From Microcaldota archaeon (GTDB lineage: Archaea > Micrarchaeota > Micrarchaeia > Micrarchaeales > Micrarchaeaceae), in NCBI GenBank assembly GCA_021821445.1, contig JAKACK010000009.1, positions 1 to 40,013 on the forward strand: DNA of 40,013 bases, read 5' to 3'. Below are positions 24,650-32,674 of this stretch, in pieces. The notes beneath the pieces are model-generated. The model had not been told where the DNA came from and did no database searches. It worked only from the letters and a program-made list of their open reading frames with translations. Both the position numbers and the translations under genes were made by a program. Within the stretch, counting starts at the first letter, position 1. Every line of letters starts with the position of its first letter.

Positions 24650-24982
24650 ATGAAGGGACTTTTATTATCTTTTGATTTAATCTTTGGTATATTGATTTTT
24701 ATAACAGTTCTATTAATCTCAATTGCCTTTTTGTCAAATGTTAGTTTATCCGATGGAAATTTACAAACTAATTTATCTTCCTTCATAGCGATAAATTCCA
24801 GATTACAGGAGCAGATTTATATTTATAATCAATTTGGATCTATTCAGACATTTACGAAATCTGGATTTTTAGTATCGAAACTGAATCTTTCAAAACCTAT
24901 TTCAAAATCAATTTACAATGAATGTGCTAATCTTTGCAGGATGATTTACCGTAAAGGTAAATTTTATATAATATCGGTGTAA
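24650..24982 (+). CDS. Pilin-like membrane protein
   Basis: The 110-residue protein begins MKG, then LLLSFDLIFGILIFITVLL. Gly at -1 and an acidic residue near position 6 resemble a prepilin signal, less exactly than its neighbours. A mixed polar domain with two cysteines (CANLC) follows near the C-terminus. It lies five bases after the preceding gene and is likely a minor pilin or accessory subunit. Confidence 0.62.
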   Translation: MKGLLLSFDLIFGILIFITVLLISIAFLSNVSLSDGNLQTNLSSFIAINSRLQEQIYIYNQFGSIQTFTKSGFLVSKLNLSKPISKSIYNECANLCRMIYRKGKFYIISV

Positions 24983-24985
24983 AAA

Positions 24986-26287
24986 ATGAAAATCCAAACA
25001 ACTTTAGAATTTATAATAATATTGACAGTAATATCCTCTTTAATAGTATTTTCGTTGTCTATTTACGCGTCAATATCAAAAGAATCAAATTTGTTATTTA
25101 ATAGTATTAGCAATTCTCCCACAATCACATCTCAAAATAATTCTATGATCATATCATATGAATCAGGTGCACCAAAAATATTCGCATATATAGGAAATTT
25201 ATCTGAAATGGGTATTCCTAATTATGGTTATTTGGAGGTTTTAAGTAATGACAAAGTAATTATATTAAATCTGAGTATGAGTACCAACAATGGTCAGTTA
25301 ATATACGATAATTTCAATAAATCCATCTCTGGTTTTGAAATGATTAATTTTAATTATATCCCAAAACATAAGGGAATTTCAAATATAACAATAAAATTAA
25401 AAGCAAAAACGGATAACGGAATTTTAAACAAAGAAATTAAATTAAATACCTATGTTTACGATACTTCTATAACCCCAATAAATACTACCATTTCAGATTA
25501 TAAACCCCAAATAGCATTTAATTCAAAATATGAATACTTTAATCTTAATAGTTTAGATTCTATATATAAAATATCAACATCATCTCATTGTAGTTATAAC
25601 TATTATCACAGCAATAACCAAGAACCTATATCTATACAGTGCGGCCCTAATGCAAGCTATGATTTTTTTATCTTTTCAAGCTATTGTTATTATGATAAAG
25701 ATATATTTACAAGAACAATCTGTGTCTATAAAAATTACAATAATTCAGAAGTTGGTATAATCAACAAAAACAATCCTAATTATGGTTACAATGCCTCAAT
25801 AAAAATTCAAGATTTAAATTCAGTTATGGATGCTAACGTATCAACATTAAATCATAACCACACACCCTTGATAGAAAACGGAACCATTACAGGAAATATA
25901 ACCGTAAATAATGCAGATACAAATGATACATATAATATCGAACACAATGGGATTTTATTCAATAATCAAACAAATTATTCATTAAATGAATCATTTGTAA
26001 ACGATTTTGAAATAAGTAAAAGTAATCTTAATTCTATCCTAAACTTTTATAACAATAGCAATGTCAGTGCTCAACAGCTCAATAACATATACGAATCAAT
26101 GAATAACTATAATAGAAGCGTAAAGAAAATATATTCCAATTCATACCATAAAAAAGGTTGTAAAATAATCAACCATACATATAAATGCAATTTAAATTTT
26201 ATTCAATTATATATGACAGCTTATATAGATAATGTAACTTCAAATTATGCCTATTATTACAATGGTTCAAAAATATATATAAGGTGA
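24986..26287 (+). CDS. Large pilin-like exported protein
   Basis: The 433-residue protein starts MKI, then QTTLEFIIILTVISSLIVF, with Gln at +1 and Glu at +5 of a class III-type signal. The exported part is Asn/Ser/Ile-rich, carries many sequons, and has cysteines in CSYNYYH, CGPNASYDF, CYYDKD and near the C-terminus. Its size suggests a tip adhesin or a specialised minor pilin rather than a filament repeat unit. It begins three bases after the preceding stop. Confidence 0.7.
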   Translation: MKIQTTLEFIIILTVISSLIVFSLSIYASISKESNLLFNSISNSPTITSQNNSMIISYESGAPKIFAYIGNLSEMGIPNYGYLEVLSNDKVIILNLSMSTNNGQLIYDNFNKSISGFEMINFNYIPKHKGISNITIKLKAKTDNGILNKEIKLNTYVYDTSITPINTTISDYKPQIAFNSKYEYFNLNSLDSIYKISTSSHCSYNYYHSNNQEPISIQCGPNASYDFFIFSSYCYYDKDIFTRTICVYKNYNNSEVGIINKNNPNYGYNASIKIQDLNSVMDANVSTLNHNHTPLIENGTITGNITVNNADTNDTYNIEHNGILFNNQTNYSLNESFVNDFEISKSNLNSILNFYNNSNVSAQQLNNIYESMNNYNRSVKKIYSNSYHKKGCKIINHTYKCNLNFIQLYMTAYIDNVTSNYAYYYNGSKIYIR

Positions 26288-26293
26288 AATAAT

Positions 26294-26695
26294 TTGCATA
26301 TAAAAAAGATGAAAGCACAAGCAGCAATTATAGAATCAGTACTTTCAATAACAATATTATTATCGGTTATAACCGGTTTAACATATATAAATTATTCCCA
26401 ATCTAGATCATACAGCCAAAATGAAAAAATAGAATTTTATAATATGGTTTATGATATCACAGAAATAGTAAATAAAAATGGGGCTGGAGTAATTTTCAAT
26501 AAATCCAATTCAACTATATTAAGCAAAATCCCTATAATATATAGATTGAGTTATTTGAGCATATTTGGACCAAAAATAAATTTCTCATATGGCAAATTAG
26601 ATTCATGCAACCAAAATTATTACTATTATTGTGTATACTACAACGGTACAAAAGATGGAAATTATAAAGGGGATATTTGTTTTTCTGGGTGTTAA
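26294..26695 (+). CDS. Pilin-like protein, TTG start
   Basis: The TTG start at 26294 is supported by GGTGA at 26283-26287, six bases upstream, which includes the previous gene's stop. The 133-residue product begins with a basic leader ending KKMKA, then QAAIIESVLSITILLSV, a prepilin-like signal with the Glu one position later than usual. The exported domain has four cysteines toward its C-terminus (CNQNYYYYC and CFSGC). An ATG five codons in is an alternative start. Confidence 0.7.
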   Translation: MHIKKMKAQAAIIESVLSITILLSVITGLTYINYSQSRSYSQNEKIEFYNMVYDITEIVNKNGAGVIFNKSNSTILSKIPIIYRLSYLSIFGPKINFSYGKLDSCNQNYYYYCVYYNGTKDGNYKGDICFSGC

Positions 26696-26698
26696 AAA

Positions 26699-26998
26699 AT
26701 GGGCTTTTATGGATTTTTAATACTAATTACAATTGCGGCATTGATTAATTCAGCTTTAATATATCAAACATATATTGGAAATTCCGAAGAATTAAATTAT
26801 AATGTGAACAAATATATAGGTATAATGAATCTTGAGATACAAAAAATTTCAATCAGTGGCGTAAGCAATAAATATTTATACAATATAAACTCTTTAGGTA
26901 AACTAGATCAGTTCAATATAACTACAAGAAATAATGGAAATTATATTATCCTGAATGATATTATAAAACCCAAATTATATGAAATAATAAATAGGTAA
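26699..26998 (+). CDS. Small membrane protein at the end of the pilus operon
   Basis: The 99-residue protein has an N-terminal hydrophobic helix (MGFYGFLILITIAALINSAL) and a polar, Asn/Ile-rich exported part of about 70 residues. Glu-5 and Gln-1 are not present, so processing by a prepilin peptidase is uncertain. It starts three bases after the preceding stop and is the last gene before tRNA-His. It is probably a minor pilin-like component, judged from context. Confidence 0.55.
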   Translation: MGFYGFLILITIAALINSALIYQTYIGNSEELNYNVNKYIGIMNLEIQKISISGVSNKYLYNINSLGKLDQFNITTRNNGNYIILNDIIKPKLYEIINR

Positions 26999-27017
26999 AT
27001 TTAATCATTATATATAA

Positions 27018-27089
27018 GCCCTGGTGGTGTAACGGCTAGCACGAAGGACTGTGGATCCTTAAGTTCGGGTTCGATTCCCGGCCAAGGCC
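27018..27089 (+). tRNA. tRNA-His (GTG)
   Basis: The anticodon loop CTGTGGA (anticodon GTG at 27051-27053) sits on the stem AAGGA/TCCTT. The D stem GTGT/GCAC and T arm TCGGG/CCCGG with loop TTCGATT are complete. The discriminator is C73, as expected for archaeal tRNA-His. The acceptor stem GCCCTGG/CCAAGGC has one mismatch, C4 against A69. The base before G1 is A, so the identity nucleotide G-1 is not encoded and would have to be added after transcription. CCA is not encoded. Confidence 0.9.
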
Positions 27090-27169
27090 TATAAAATTTA
27101 TCTATTTATATCAAAAATAAGTTTTTATCTATCAATATAATTAATACAATTAACCCAAGCAAAAAGAGC

Positions 27170-28018
27170 CTATTTATAAGCTATAAGCCCTCTATAACTT
27201 CTCTTTACCCTGCTAAATCCTGCTTCTTTAAGCCTTTCCATAGAACCTCTAACATAATCTACTTTGTACTCTCTAGGTATCCTTCCACCACCTATAAAAT
27301 GATAAAGCATCCCTCCATTCTTTATCACCCTATATAACTCCATATAAAACTTAAGCGAGTATAAATCCCCACTTATCTTAACATTAGGTGGATCATGTAG
27401 TATTTTATCAAAACTATTATCCTTTAATTTTGTTATTCCTTTTATAACATCTTCATTATTTATTTTTATTTTCTTATTCTCTAAGGTACTTGCAGACCAT
27501 GGATTAATATTTGCGATGTCAATAACCTCTTTTGATATTTCATATGTTTGTACCTTTTTTGCACCCCTTTTAGCAAGCTCATTAGCTGTGTATCCAAGAC
27601 CAAAACAGGTATCGAGTAAATTTCCCTCTATGTGACCTAATTCTTTAACTTTATTTTTTGCATCTTCAGAAGGATTTGATACCGAAACTGTATGCATAAG
27701 ACTTCCATTTATCCAAAGGGTTGGTGCAAAATCCAAATGTGGCTCATACAATTTATAAGAGGTAGTTCCATTAAAGAAGTAAATATAATTAAGTGAATTA
27801 TCTTTTACAAGAAAGCAATCCTGGTTATGCCTTCTTCTATTTATCTTTTTTAATTCTTCAATTTTGATTGTCTGCCCATCTGGTAAAATCAATTGATTAT
27901 TTGATTTTGTAACATCATATAAATTCATACCTAAATCTAAGCTTATACGTATGTTACCATCTTTTGCATCTAATAATTTTGATATATGAAAACCAGATAA
28001 AACAAAATCCTTTTCTAT
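27170..28018 (-). CDS. Class I SAM-dependent methyltransferase, start codon non-standard or wrong
   Basis: The catalytic part has motif I LLDTCFGLGYTANELAKRGA, the acidic motif II YEIS, and the catalytic-type motif HDPPN, then GGMLYHFIGGG. It resembles a conserved archaeal methyltransferase family with an N-terminal domain. The first in-frame ATG is at 27928, but the frame stays open for 30 convincing codons upstream (ending RISLDLG) with no ATG, GTG or TTG. A strong GGTGAT at 28025-28030 lies six bases before an in-frame ATA at 28016-28018, which I take as the likely start. The substrate is unknown. Confidence 0.75.
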   Translation of the reverse strand: MEKDFVLSGFHISKLLDAKDGNIRISLDLGMNLYDVTKSNNQLILPDGQTIKIEELKKINRRRHNQDCFLVKDNSLNYIYFFNGTTSYKLYEPHLDFAPTLWINGSLMHTVSVSNPSEDAKNKVKELGHIEGNLLDTCFGLGYTANELAKRGAKKVQTYEISKEVIDIANINPWSASTLENKKIKINNEDVIKGITKLKDNSFDKILHDPPNVKISGDLYSLKFYMELYRVIKNGGMLYHFIGGGRIPREYKVDYVRGSMERLKEAGFSRVKRSYRGLIAYK

Positions 28019-28065
28019 TACAAAATCACCTTAAATATAATACATTGAGAATAAAAATCTATAAA

Positions 28066-29877
28066 TTAAAAAAAGTGAATAGCAAATCCTCTCATAAAAC
28101 GTTTTACAAATATATGGAATCCTCCCGTGTTTTTCTTTATGTCTTTTATCATTGTTTTATAAAGTATCTTTTCTTGAGCATCCAATTTACCTTCCTTTAC
28201 GGTAGTTTGCTTTTTTCCATCTACAACTTGAGTTTCCGTTTTACTTATAACATCCTTTTTTACCATTGCATACCATTCATCAAGAGAGCTTCCAACATTA
28301 TCATCAACTTTACCCTTTATGACTTTTAATATATCTCCCGTTGTAAGTTTTGTACTCACGTGTTTGTTATACTCTTTTAGCAACGGTATCATTATCGCTT
28401 TATCACATATTTTTTCTATATCTGCAGGTGAATAACCCATTGTAGCTCTTGATAATCTACCAAAATTTATCTTTTTTCTTGGCTTATTCTTAGTATAAAA
28501 ATCAAAAAGGTGCTTTCTTTCTTTATAATTTGGAGGAGGTATGTATAGAGCATCTCCAAATCTACCTGACCTTTTCATTGCAGGGTCTATATCCCATGGT
28601 TGGTTAGTTGCTCCTATTACATATAATCCTTCTGGATTTTTTTCAACTCCATTCATTTCAACTAGAAACTGGTTGACAGCAAGTCTCAAAGCAGAACCTT
28701 CTCCACCACCACTGTCACCTCCACCTCTTTTTACACCTAAAGCATCCAATTCATCAAAAAATATTATACAAGGTGGATTTTTTCTAGCCTGTTCAAATAT
28801 CGCATGAAGGTTCTTTTCAGTATTTCCTGTGTACATATCCACTATCTGATTGGTTCTAGCTATTATAACATTAGCATGAGCTTCTCCTGCCACAGCATTT
28901 ACTGTGTAAGTTTTTCCAACTCCTGGTGGACCATACATAAGTAATCCAACACCTAACTTTTTACCATACTTTTTAAATAAATCCGGATTGTCTATTGCTA
29001 ACACAACATTATTCTTTAAGAAGGTCTTTAACTTTTCTTCTCCAACAACCTCCGCAAAAGTCATATTTGATTTATAAAAAGGAACTTTCTTTATCTGTCC
29101 ATCCTCTATCTCCTCTTTATTATCATCATCATCCTCTTCATCGTCATCATTTTTAGAATTAAAATTATTGCTTAAGTTTGAAAGTTCTTTATCTAAATCA
29201 CTGAAATCAGGTATGTTATGAACATTAGAATTATGATTCCCTATTTGGGGAATTGAATTAGGGTTAGGTTTGGGATTAAGGTTTGGATTATTTGAAATAC
29301 TATTTTTATTCATATTAGAGGATACTAAATTTTTCAATCTTTCTTTAGCCTCTGAATAATTGGGGTTTATTGAAAGAGACTTATTATACCAATTTTTTGC
29401 ACCTTCATAATCTTTATTGGATTCTAATATATCTCCAACAAGTAATGCTGCATCTGCACTATCTGGTTGTAAGGTTATTACTTTTTCTAAATCACGTTTA
29501 GCATCAGCATACTTTTTTTGTATTCTCTCAGTTAAAGCTTTATTAAAATAAGCATCTGCATAATTAGGATCAATCTCTAATGCTTTATTATACTGTTCAA
29601 TTGCATCATCAAATTTATCATCTTCAAAAAGTTCATTTCCTTTTTTCCAATAAGATTTTGCAGTTGGTTCTACGGGTGAATTATTATTAGGGCTTTCAGA
29701 ATCATTTAATAATTCGTTATTATCTTTATCATCCGAACTTTCATCAAATTCCTTATTATTTCCATTACTGTTGTTATTACCGCTATTATCTAAACCATTA
29801 GTAATAGACCCATTATCGTTACTACCACTATTATTATTAAATGAATCCTCTTCATAATCTGGTATTTCATCAACCAT
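28066..29877 (-). CDS. TPR-AAA+ ATPase (Vps4/CDC48-like)
   Basis: The 603-residue protein has four regions. An acidic, Asn-rich N-terminus (1-72) is followed by three tetratricopeptide repeats (about 74-175), with KALEIDPNYADAY typical of them. A Pro/Asn- and Asp/Glu-rich linker (about 190-260) leads to one AAA+ domain: Walker A GPPGVGKT (316-323), Walker B IIFFDELDA (371-379), sensor GATN (422-425) and arginine-finger segment RSGRFG (436-441). The pore-loop region and second region of homology look intact, so it should be an active hexameric unfoldase or remodeller, with the TPRs recruiting a partner. The gene stands alone on its strand. No ESCRT-III gene is visible. Confidence 0.9.
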   Translation of the reverse strand: MVDEIPDYEEDSFNNNSGSNDNGSITNGLDNSGNNNSNGNNKEFDESSDDKDNNELLNDSESPNNNSPVEPTAKSYWKKGNELFEDDKFDDAIEQYNKALEIDPNYADAYFNKALTERIQKKYADAKRDLEKVITLQPDSADAALLVGDILESNKDYEGAKNWYNKSLSINPNYSEAKERLKNLVSSNMNKNSISNNPNLNPKPNPNSIPQIGNHNSNVHNIPDFSDLDKELSNLSNNFNSKNDDDEEDDDDNKEEIEDGQIKKVPFYKSNMTFAEVVGEEKLKTFLKNNVVLAIDNPDLFKKYGKKLGVGLLMYGPPGVGKTYTVNAVAGEAHANVIIARTNQIVDMYTGNTEKNLHAIFEQARKNPPCIIFFDELDALGVKRGGGDSGGGEGSALRLAVNQFLVEMNGVEKNPEGLYVIGATNQPWDIDPAMKRSGRFGDALYIPPPNYKERKHLFDFYTKNKPRKKINFGRLSRATMGYSPADIEKICDKAIMIPLLKEYNKHVSTKLTTGDILKVIKGKVDDNVGSSLDEWYAMVKKDVISKTETQVVDGKKQTTVKEGKLDAQEKILYKTMIKDIKKNTGGFHIFVKRFMRGFAIHFF

Positions 29878-29955
29878 AATATAATCTCATTAAAATTACA
29901 AATATAAGATATATATTTTTAACTATTTTAAATCTTTAAAAAACCTGCTTTTCAA

Positions 29956-31011
29956 TCAAAAATTGGATACAATCTTATAATCCACAACTATCTCTATAAT
30001 ACTTTTTGAGTAAGTTCTAACTTTTCTTATAAGCTTAAATTCAACTTTGTAATTATTGTCTTTTGCATGCTTTAATATCATAGATTTTACTTCATCTATT
30101 TTATCCGATTCACAAAATGTATAAATATGTACAAATGTGTTATTTTTTGATAATTTAAAAGCACTATCTAAAAAAGATAAACTGGATTTGGGCATTGGCA
30201 TAACTATTCTATCAAATTTTTTATCGCAAGTTTTTGCAAATTCATTAAAATCTGCCAATACTGGTTTTATATTATTTAAATTGTTGAGTTTTATGTTCTT
30301 TTTCATATAAAAATAACCATATTTATTCAACTCTATTGCAACTATGTTTGTATTGGGGTGTTTTTTGGATATTTCTATCGCAAACGGTCCAACACCAGCA
30401 AAAGGTACACACACATTTTCATTATCTGAAATTAAATTAGAGATTCTATTCCTCTCATAAGCAAGCCTTATTGAGAAAAATACCTTTCTAACATCAAATA
30501 CAAATTCACACCCATTCTCTTTATAATTAGCCATGAATGAGTGTTTTCCTAATACATATTTGATAGGTCTAACTCTATAAATACCTTCAACAGGACCATT
30601 CTTCTTCAAAACAGTTTCAACATTTTTATTTGATTTTAAAAATACCTTCGCAATTCTTTTTTCATATTTAATCAAAGAATCAGGTATGTCAAGTATTATT
30701 ATATTACCGAGAAGATCATACCCTTTAACTAAAGAATTATAATCATCATCGTTTAAGATTTCCCTTAATTCACTTAAATAATCAACCTTAACGTTTTCTA
30801 ATTTTCCAACTTCCCTAATTGCTAATTTATACTTTATATTGTTAGAATCTAAACTTTTTATCTTGTTATATTTTTTAATTAAAGGCAAAAGTACTTTGTC
30901 TTTATCTTTTAGTACTGCATAATCTTTATTAAATAAAGATTCATCTAAAAGCAATCTCCTAGTTTTTTCAGCAGATACTTTATCTACCATAACAAAGTAA
31001 ACCTTTTCCAT
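29956..31011 (-). CDS. trm5: tRNA (guanine-37-N1)-methyltransferase Trm5
   Basis: The 351-residue protein has the Trm5 layout. An N-terminal domain contains YAVLKDKDKVLLPL. A central segment GNIIILDIPDSL precedes the diagnostic block FDVRKVFFSIRLAYERNRI. The SAM-binding motifs VCVPFAGVGPFAIEISK and VAIELNKYGYFYMKKN follow, and the catalytic-loop motif is IVMPMPKSS. It makes m1G37 next to the anticodon, which prevents frameshifting. ATG 31011 is preferred over a TTG at 31020 because VYFVMVDKV is the family's first strand. It is divergent from spt5. Confidence 0.9.
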   Translation of the reverse strand: MEKVYFVMVDKVSAEKTRRLLLDESLFNKDYAVLKDKDKVLLPLIKKYNKIKSLDSNNIKYKLAIREVGKLENVKVDYLSELREILNDDDYNSLVKGYDLLGNIIILDIPDSLIKYEKRIAKVFLKSNKNVETVLKKNGPVEGIYRVRPIKYVLGKHSFMANYKENGCEFVFDVRKVFFSIRLAYERNRISNLISDNENVCVPFAGVGPFAIEISKKHPNTNIVAIELNKYGYFYMKKNIKLNNLNNIKPVLADFNEFAKTCDKKFDRIVMPMPKSSLSFLDSAFKLSKNNTFVHIYTFCESDKIDEVKSMILKHAKDNNYKVEFKLIRKVRTYSKSIIEIVVDYKIVSNF

Positions 31012-31134
31012 AGTTACCAAACCAAATTAATAATAAATCATAATCAAAATATAAATAAATAAACATAAAAAAGAAAAGTTTATAAATTTTTAAATTACTT
31101 ACTGATTAATTTATAATGTTTATTTTAAAGATTA

Positions 31135-31614
31135 ATGGTAAATATAGTGATTAATGTGTATTTTGTAGTAAAAGTAACATCAGGCCAAGAAAAAATTGTT
31201 GCAAGTGTATTGCAGAATAAAGCGAGCAAGTCTGAATTACCAATTTATTCGTTAGTGGTAATTGAAGGTATGAGAGGTTATATAATAATGGAGGCTGAAG
31301 ATGAATTATCAGCTAGAAGCTTCATAAGTAGAGAAAGAAATGTAAAAGGTATATTACCTACACCTTTAGGTGATAGCGAATTAGATAAAATGATAGAGAC
31401 GAATAATACTACAACAGAAATAAATATTGGTGATGTGGTTGAATTCTCCTCAGGACCTTTTAAAGGTTATAAGGCAAAAGTACTCAAAGTTGATAATTCT
31501 AAAAGTGAAATAACTGTGGAATTAATGGATGTTGTAGTTCCAATACCAATAACAACCAAGATGAATACAGCTAAGGTAGTACAAAAGGTATCTGGGGAAT
31601 CAGGAGAACAATAA
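31135..31614 (+). CDS. spt5: Transcription elongation factor Spt5 (NusG)
   Basis: The 159-residue protein has an NGN domain (VYFVVKVTSGQEKIVASVLQ, then YIIMEAEDELSARSFI) and a C-terminal KOW domain (IGDVVEFSSGPFKGYKAKV). This is the standard archaeal Spt5, which with Spt4 clamps RNA polymerase on the template. The ATG at 31135 fits. The uL11 gene follows after 99 bases, the usual archaeal order, although secE is not upstream here. Confidence 0.95.
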   Translation: MVNIVINVYFVVKVTSGQEKIVASVLQNKASKSELPIYSLVVIEGMRGYIIMEAEDELSARSFISRERNVKGILPTPLGDSELDKMIETNNTTTEINIGDVVEFSSGPFKGYKAKVLKVDNSKSEITVELMDVVVPIPITTKMNTAKVVQKVSGESGEQ

Positions 31615-31713
31615 ATTAATAAGCTTTATAAATTAATAATGACATAATATTTTGTTTTTAAATTTTGATAAATTTGAAGATTCTAATATTTTTAAATAAT
31701 ATTGGTGTAAAAA

Positions 31714-32181
31714 ATGGCAGAAGTAAAAATAGCAGGTTTAATAGAAGGAGGAAAAGCAACAGCAGGACCACCATTTGGACCCGCATTAGGACCACTGGGA
31801 GTTAACATAAATGCAATAATAGGAGAGATAAATAAGGAAACATCAGCTTATGCTGGAATAAAGGTTCCTGTAGAAGTGATAGTTGATAATGTAACTAAGG
31901 ATTATACCATAACAGTAGGATCTCCACCAACAAGCGCAATGATCATGAAGGAAATAAACATAAAAGGAGGAGCAAAGGCAAAAGGTGAAATAGTGGGTAA
32001 CATAACAATAGAGCAACTCAAAAAAATTGCAAAATCAAAAGAATCTGTGCTTTATGGAAAAAGTGAAGTTGAAAGAGTAAAGCAGGTAATCGGAACATGC
32101 AATAGTATCGGAGTAACAGTAGAAGGAAAATCACCTAAAGAAGCCATAAAAGCGATAGATTCTGGAGAGCTAAAGGTATAA
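31714..32181 (+). CDS. rpl11: Ribosomal protein uL11
   Basis: The 155-residue protein contains GGKATAGPPFGPALGPLGVN, the signature N-terminal domain of uL11, and VKQVIGTCNSIGVTVEGKSP, the C-terminal rRNA-binding domain. It is complete. It contributes to the GTPase-associated centre of the large subunit. GGTG (31704-31707) six bases before the ATG is a ribosome binding site. CTTTATAAAT at 31624-31633 could be a separate promoter. The genes for uL1, uL10 and P1/L12, which usually follow in archaea, are absent from the window. Confidence 0.97.
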   Translation: MAEVKIAGLIEGGKATAGPPFGPALGPLGVNINAIIGEINKETSAYAGIKVPVEVIVDNVTKDYTITVGSPPTSAMIMKEINIKGGAKAKGEIVGNITIEQLKKIAKSKESVLYGKSEVERVKQVIGTCNSIGVTVEGKSPKEAIKAIDSGELKV

Positions 32182-32307
32182 TCTATTTTTTTTAATTTTT
32201 TAAAATTTTGAATTTTGTAATCCCTAATTAATATTTAAATTTATAAAAGTAAATTATTATTATAATAGTAATAGTAAAATTGGAGTATAAACAAAAATGG
32301 TTATTTT

Positions 32308-32658
32308 ATGGGTATATACGATTTTTTTAAAAATCCAAAAGGGCTAGTTGAATTGCCACCTGAAAAGGTAAAAGAAATTGTAGAAAACGGCAAAAAGGAT
32401 TACATATTGATAGATGTCAGAACGAATTGGGAATACAATAAAGGGCATATAAAAGGTTCATTACTTTATACACTTGGAAACGAAGATAAATTAATAAAAA
32501 AATTAGGAATAAAAGATAATGTGATACTCATATGCAAGACAGGACATAGAAGTAGAGCAGCTGCAAATAGGCTTATCAGAATGGGTTTCAATAAAGTATA
32601 TCATATAAAAGGTGGTATGGATAACTGGAGAAAAAAAGGTTTACCTGAAGAAAAATAA
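32308..32658 (+). CDS. Rhodanese-domain protein
   Basis: The 116-residue single-domain protein has ILIDVRTNWEYNKGHIKGS, the active-site loop ICKTGHRSRAAANRLIRMG with the catalytic Cys, and HIKGGMDNWRKKGLP. The CxxxxRS-type loop suggests sulfurtransferase activity. The partner is unknown. The next gene starts 16 bases after its stop, so the two are probably cotranscribed. Confidence 0.88.
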   Translation: MGIYDFFKNPKGLVELPPEKVKEIVENGKKDYILIDVRTNWEYNKGHIKGSLLYTLGNEDKLIKKLGIKDNVILICKTGHRSRAAANRLIRMGFNKVYHIKGGMDNWRKKGLPEEK

Positions 32659-32674
32659 TACTGATTTTTTACTT

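Noticed and set aside
20808-26998. The pilus operon as an archaellum (arl) cluster
   Set aside because: No ArlF/G/H/C/D/E-type gene is present, the platform protein is in two parts, and the subunits differ in size, so a pilus-like machine fits better.
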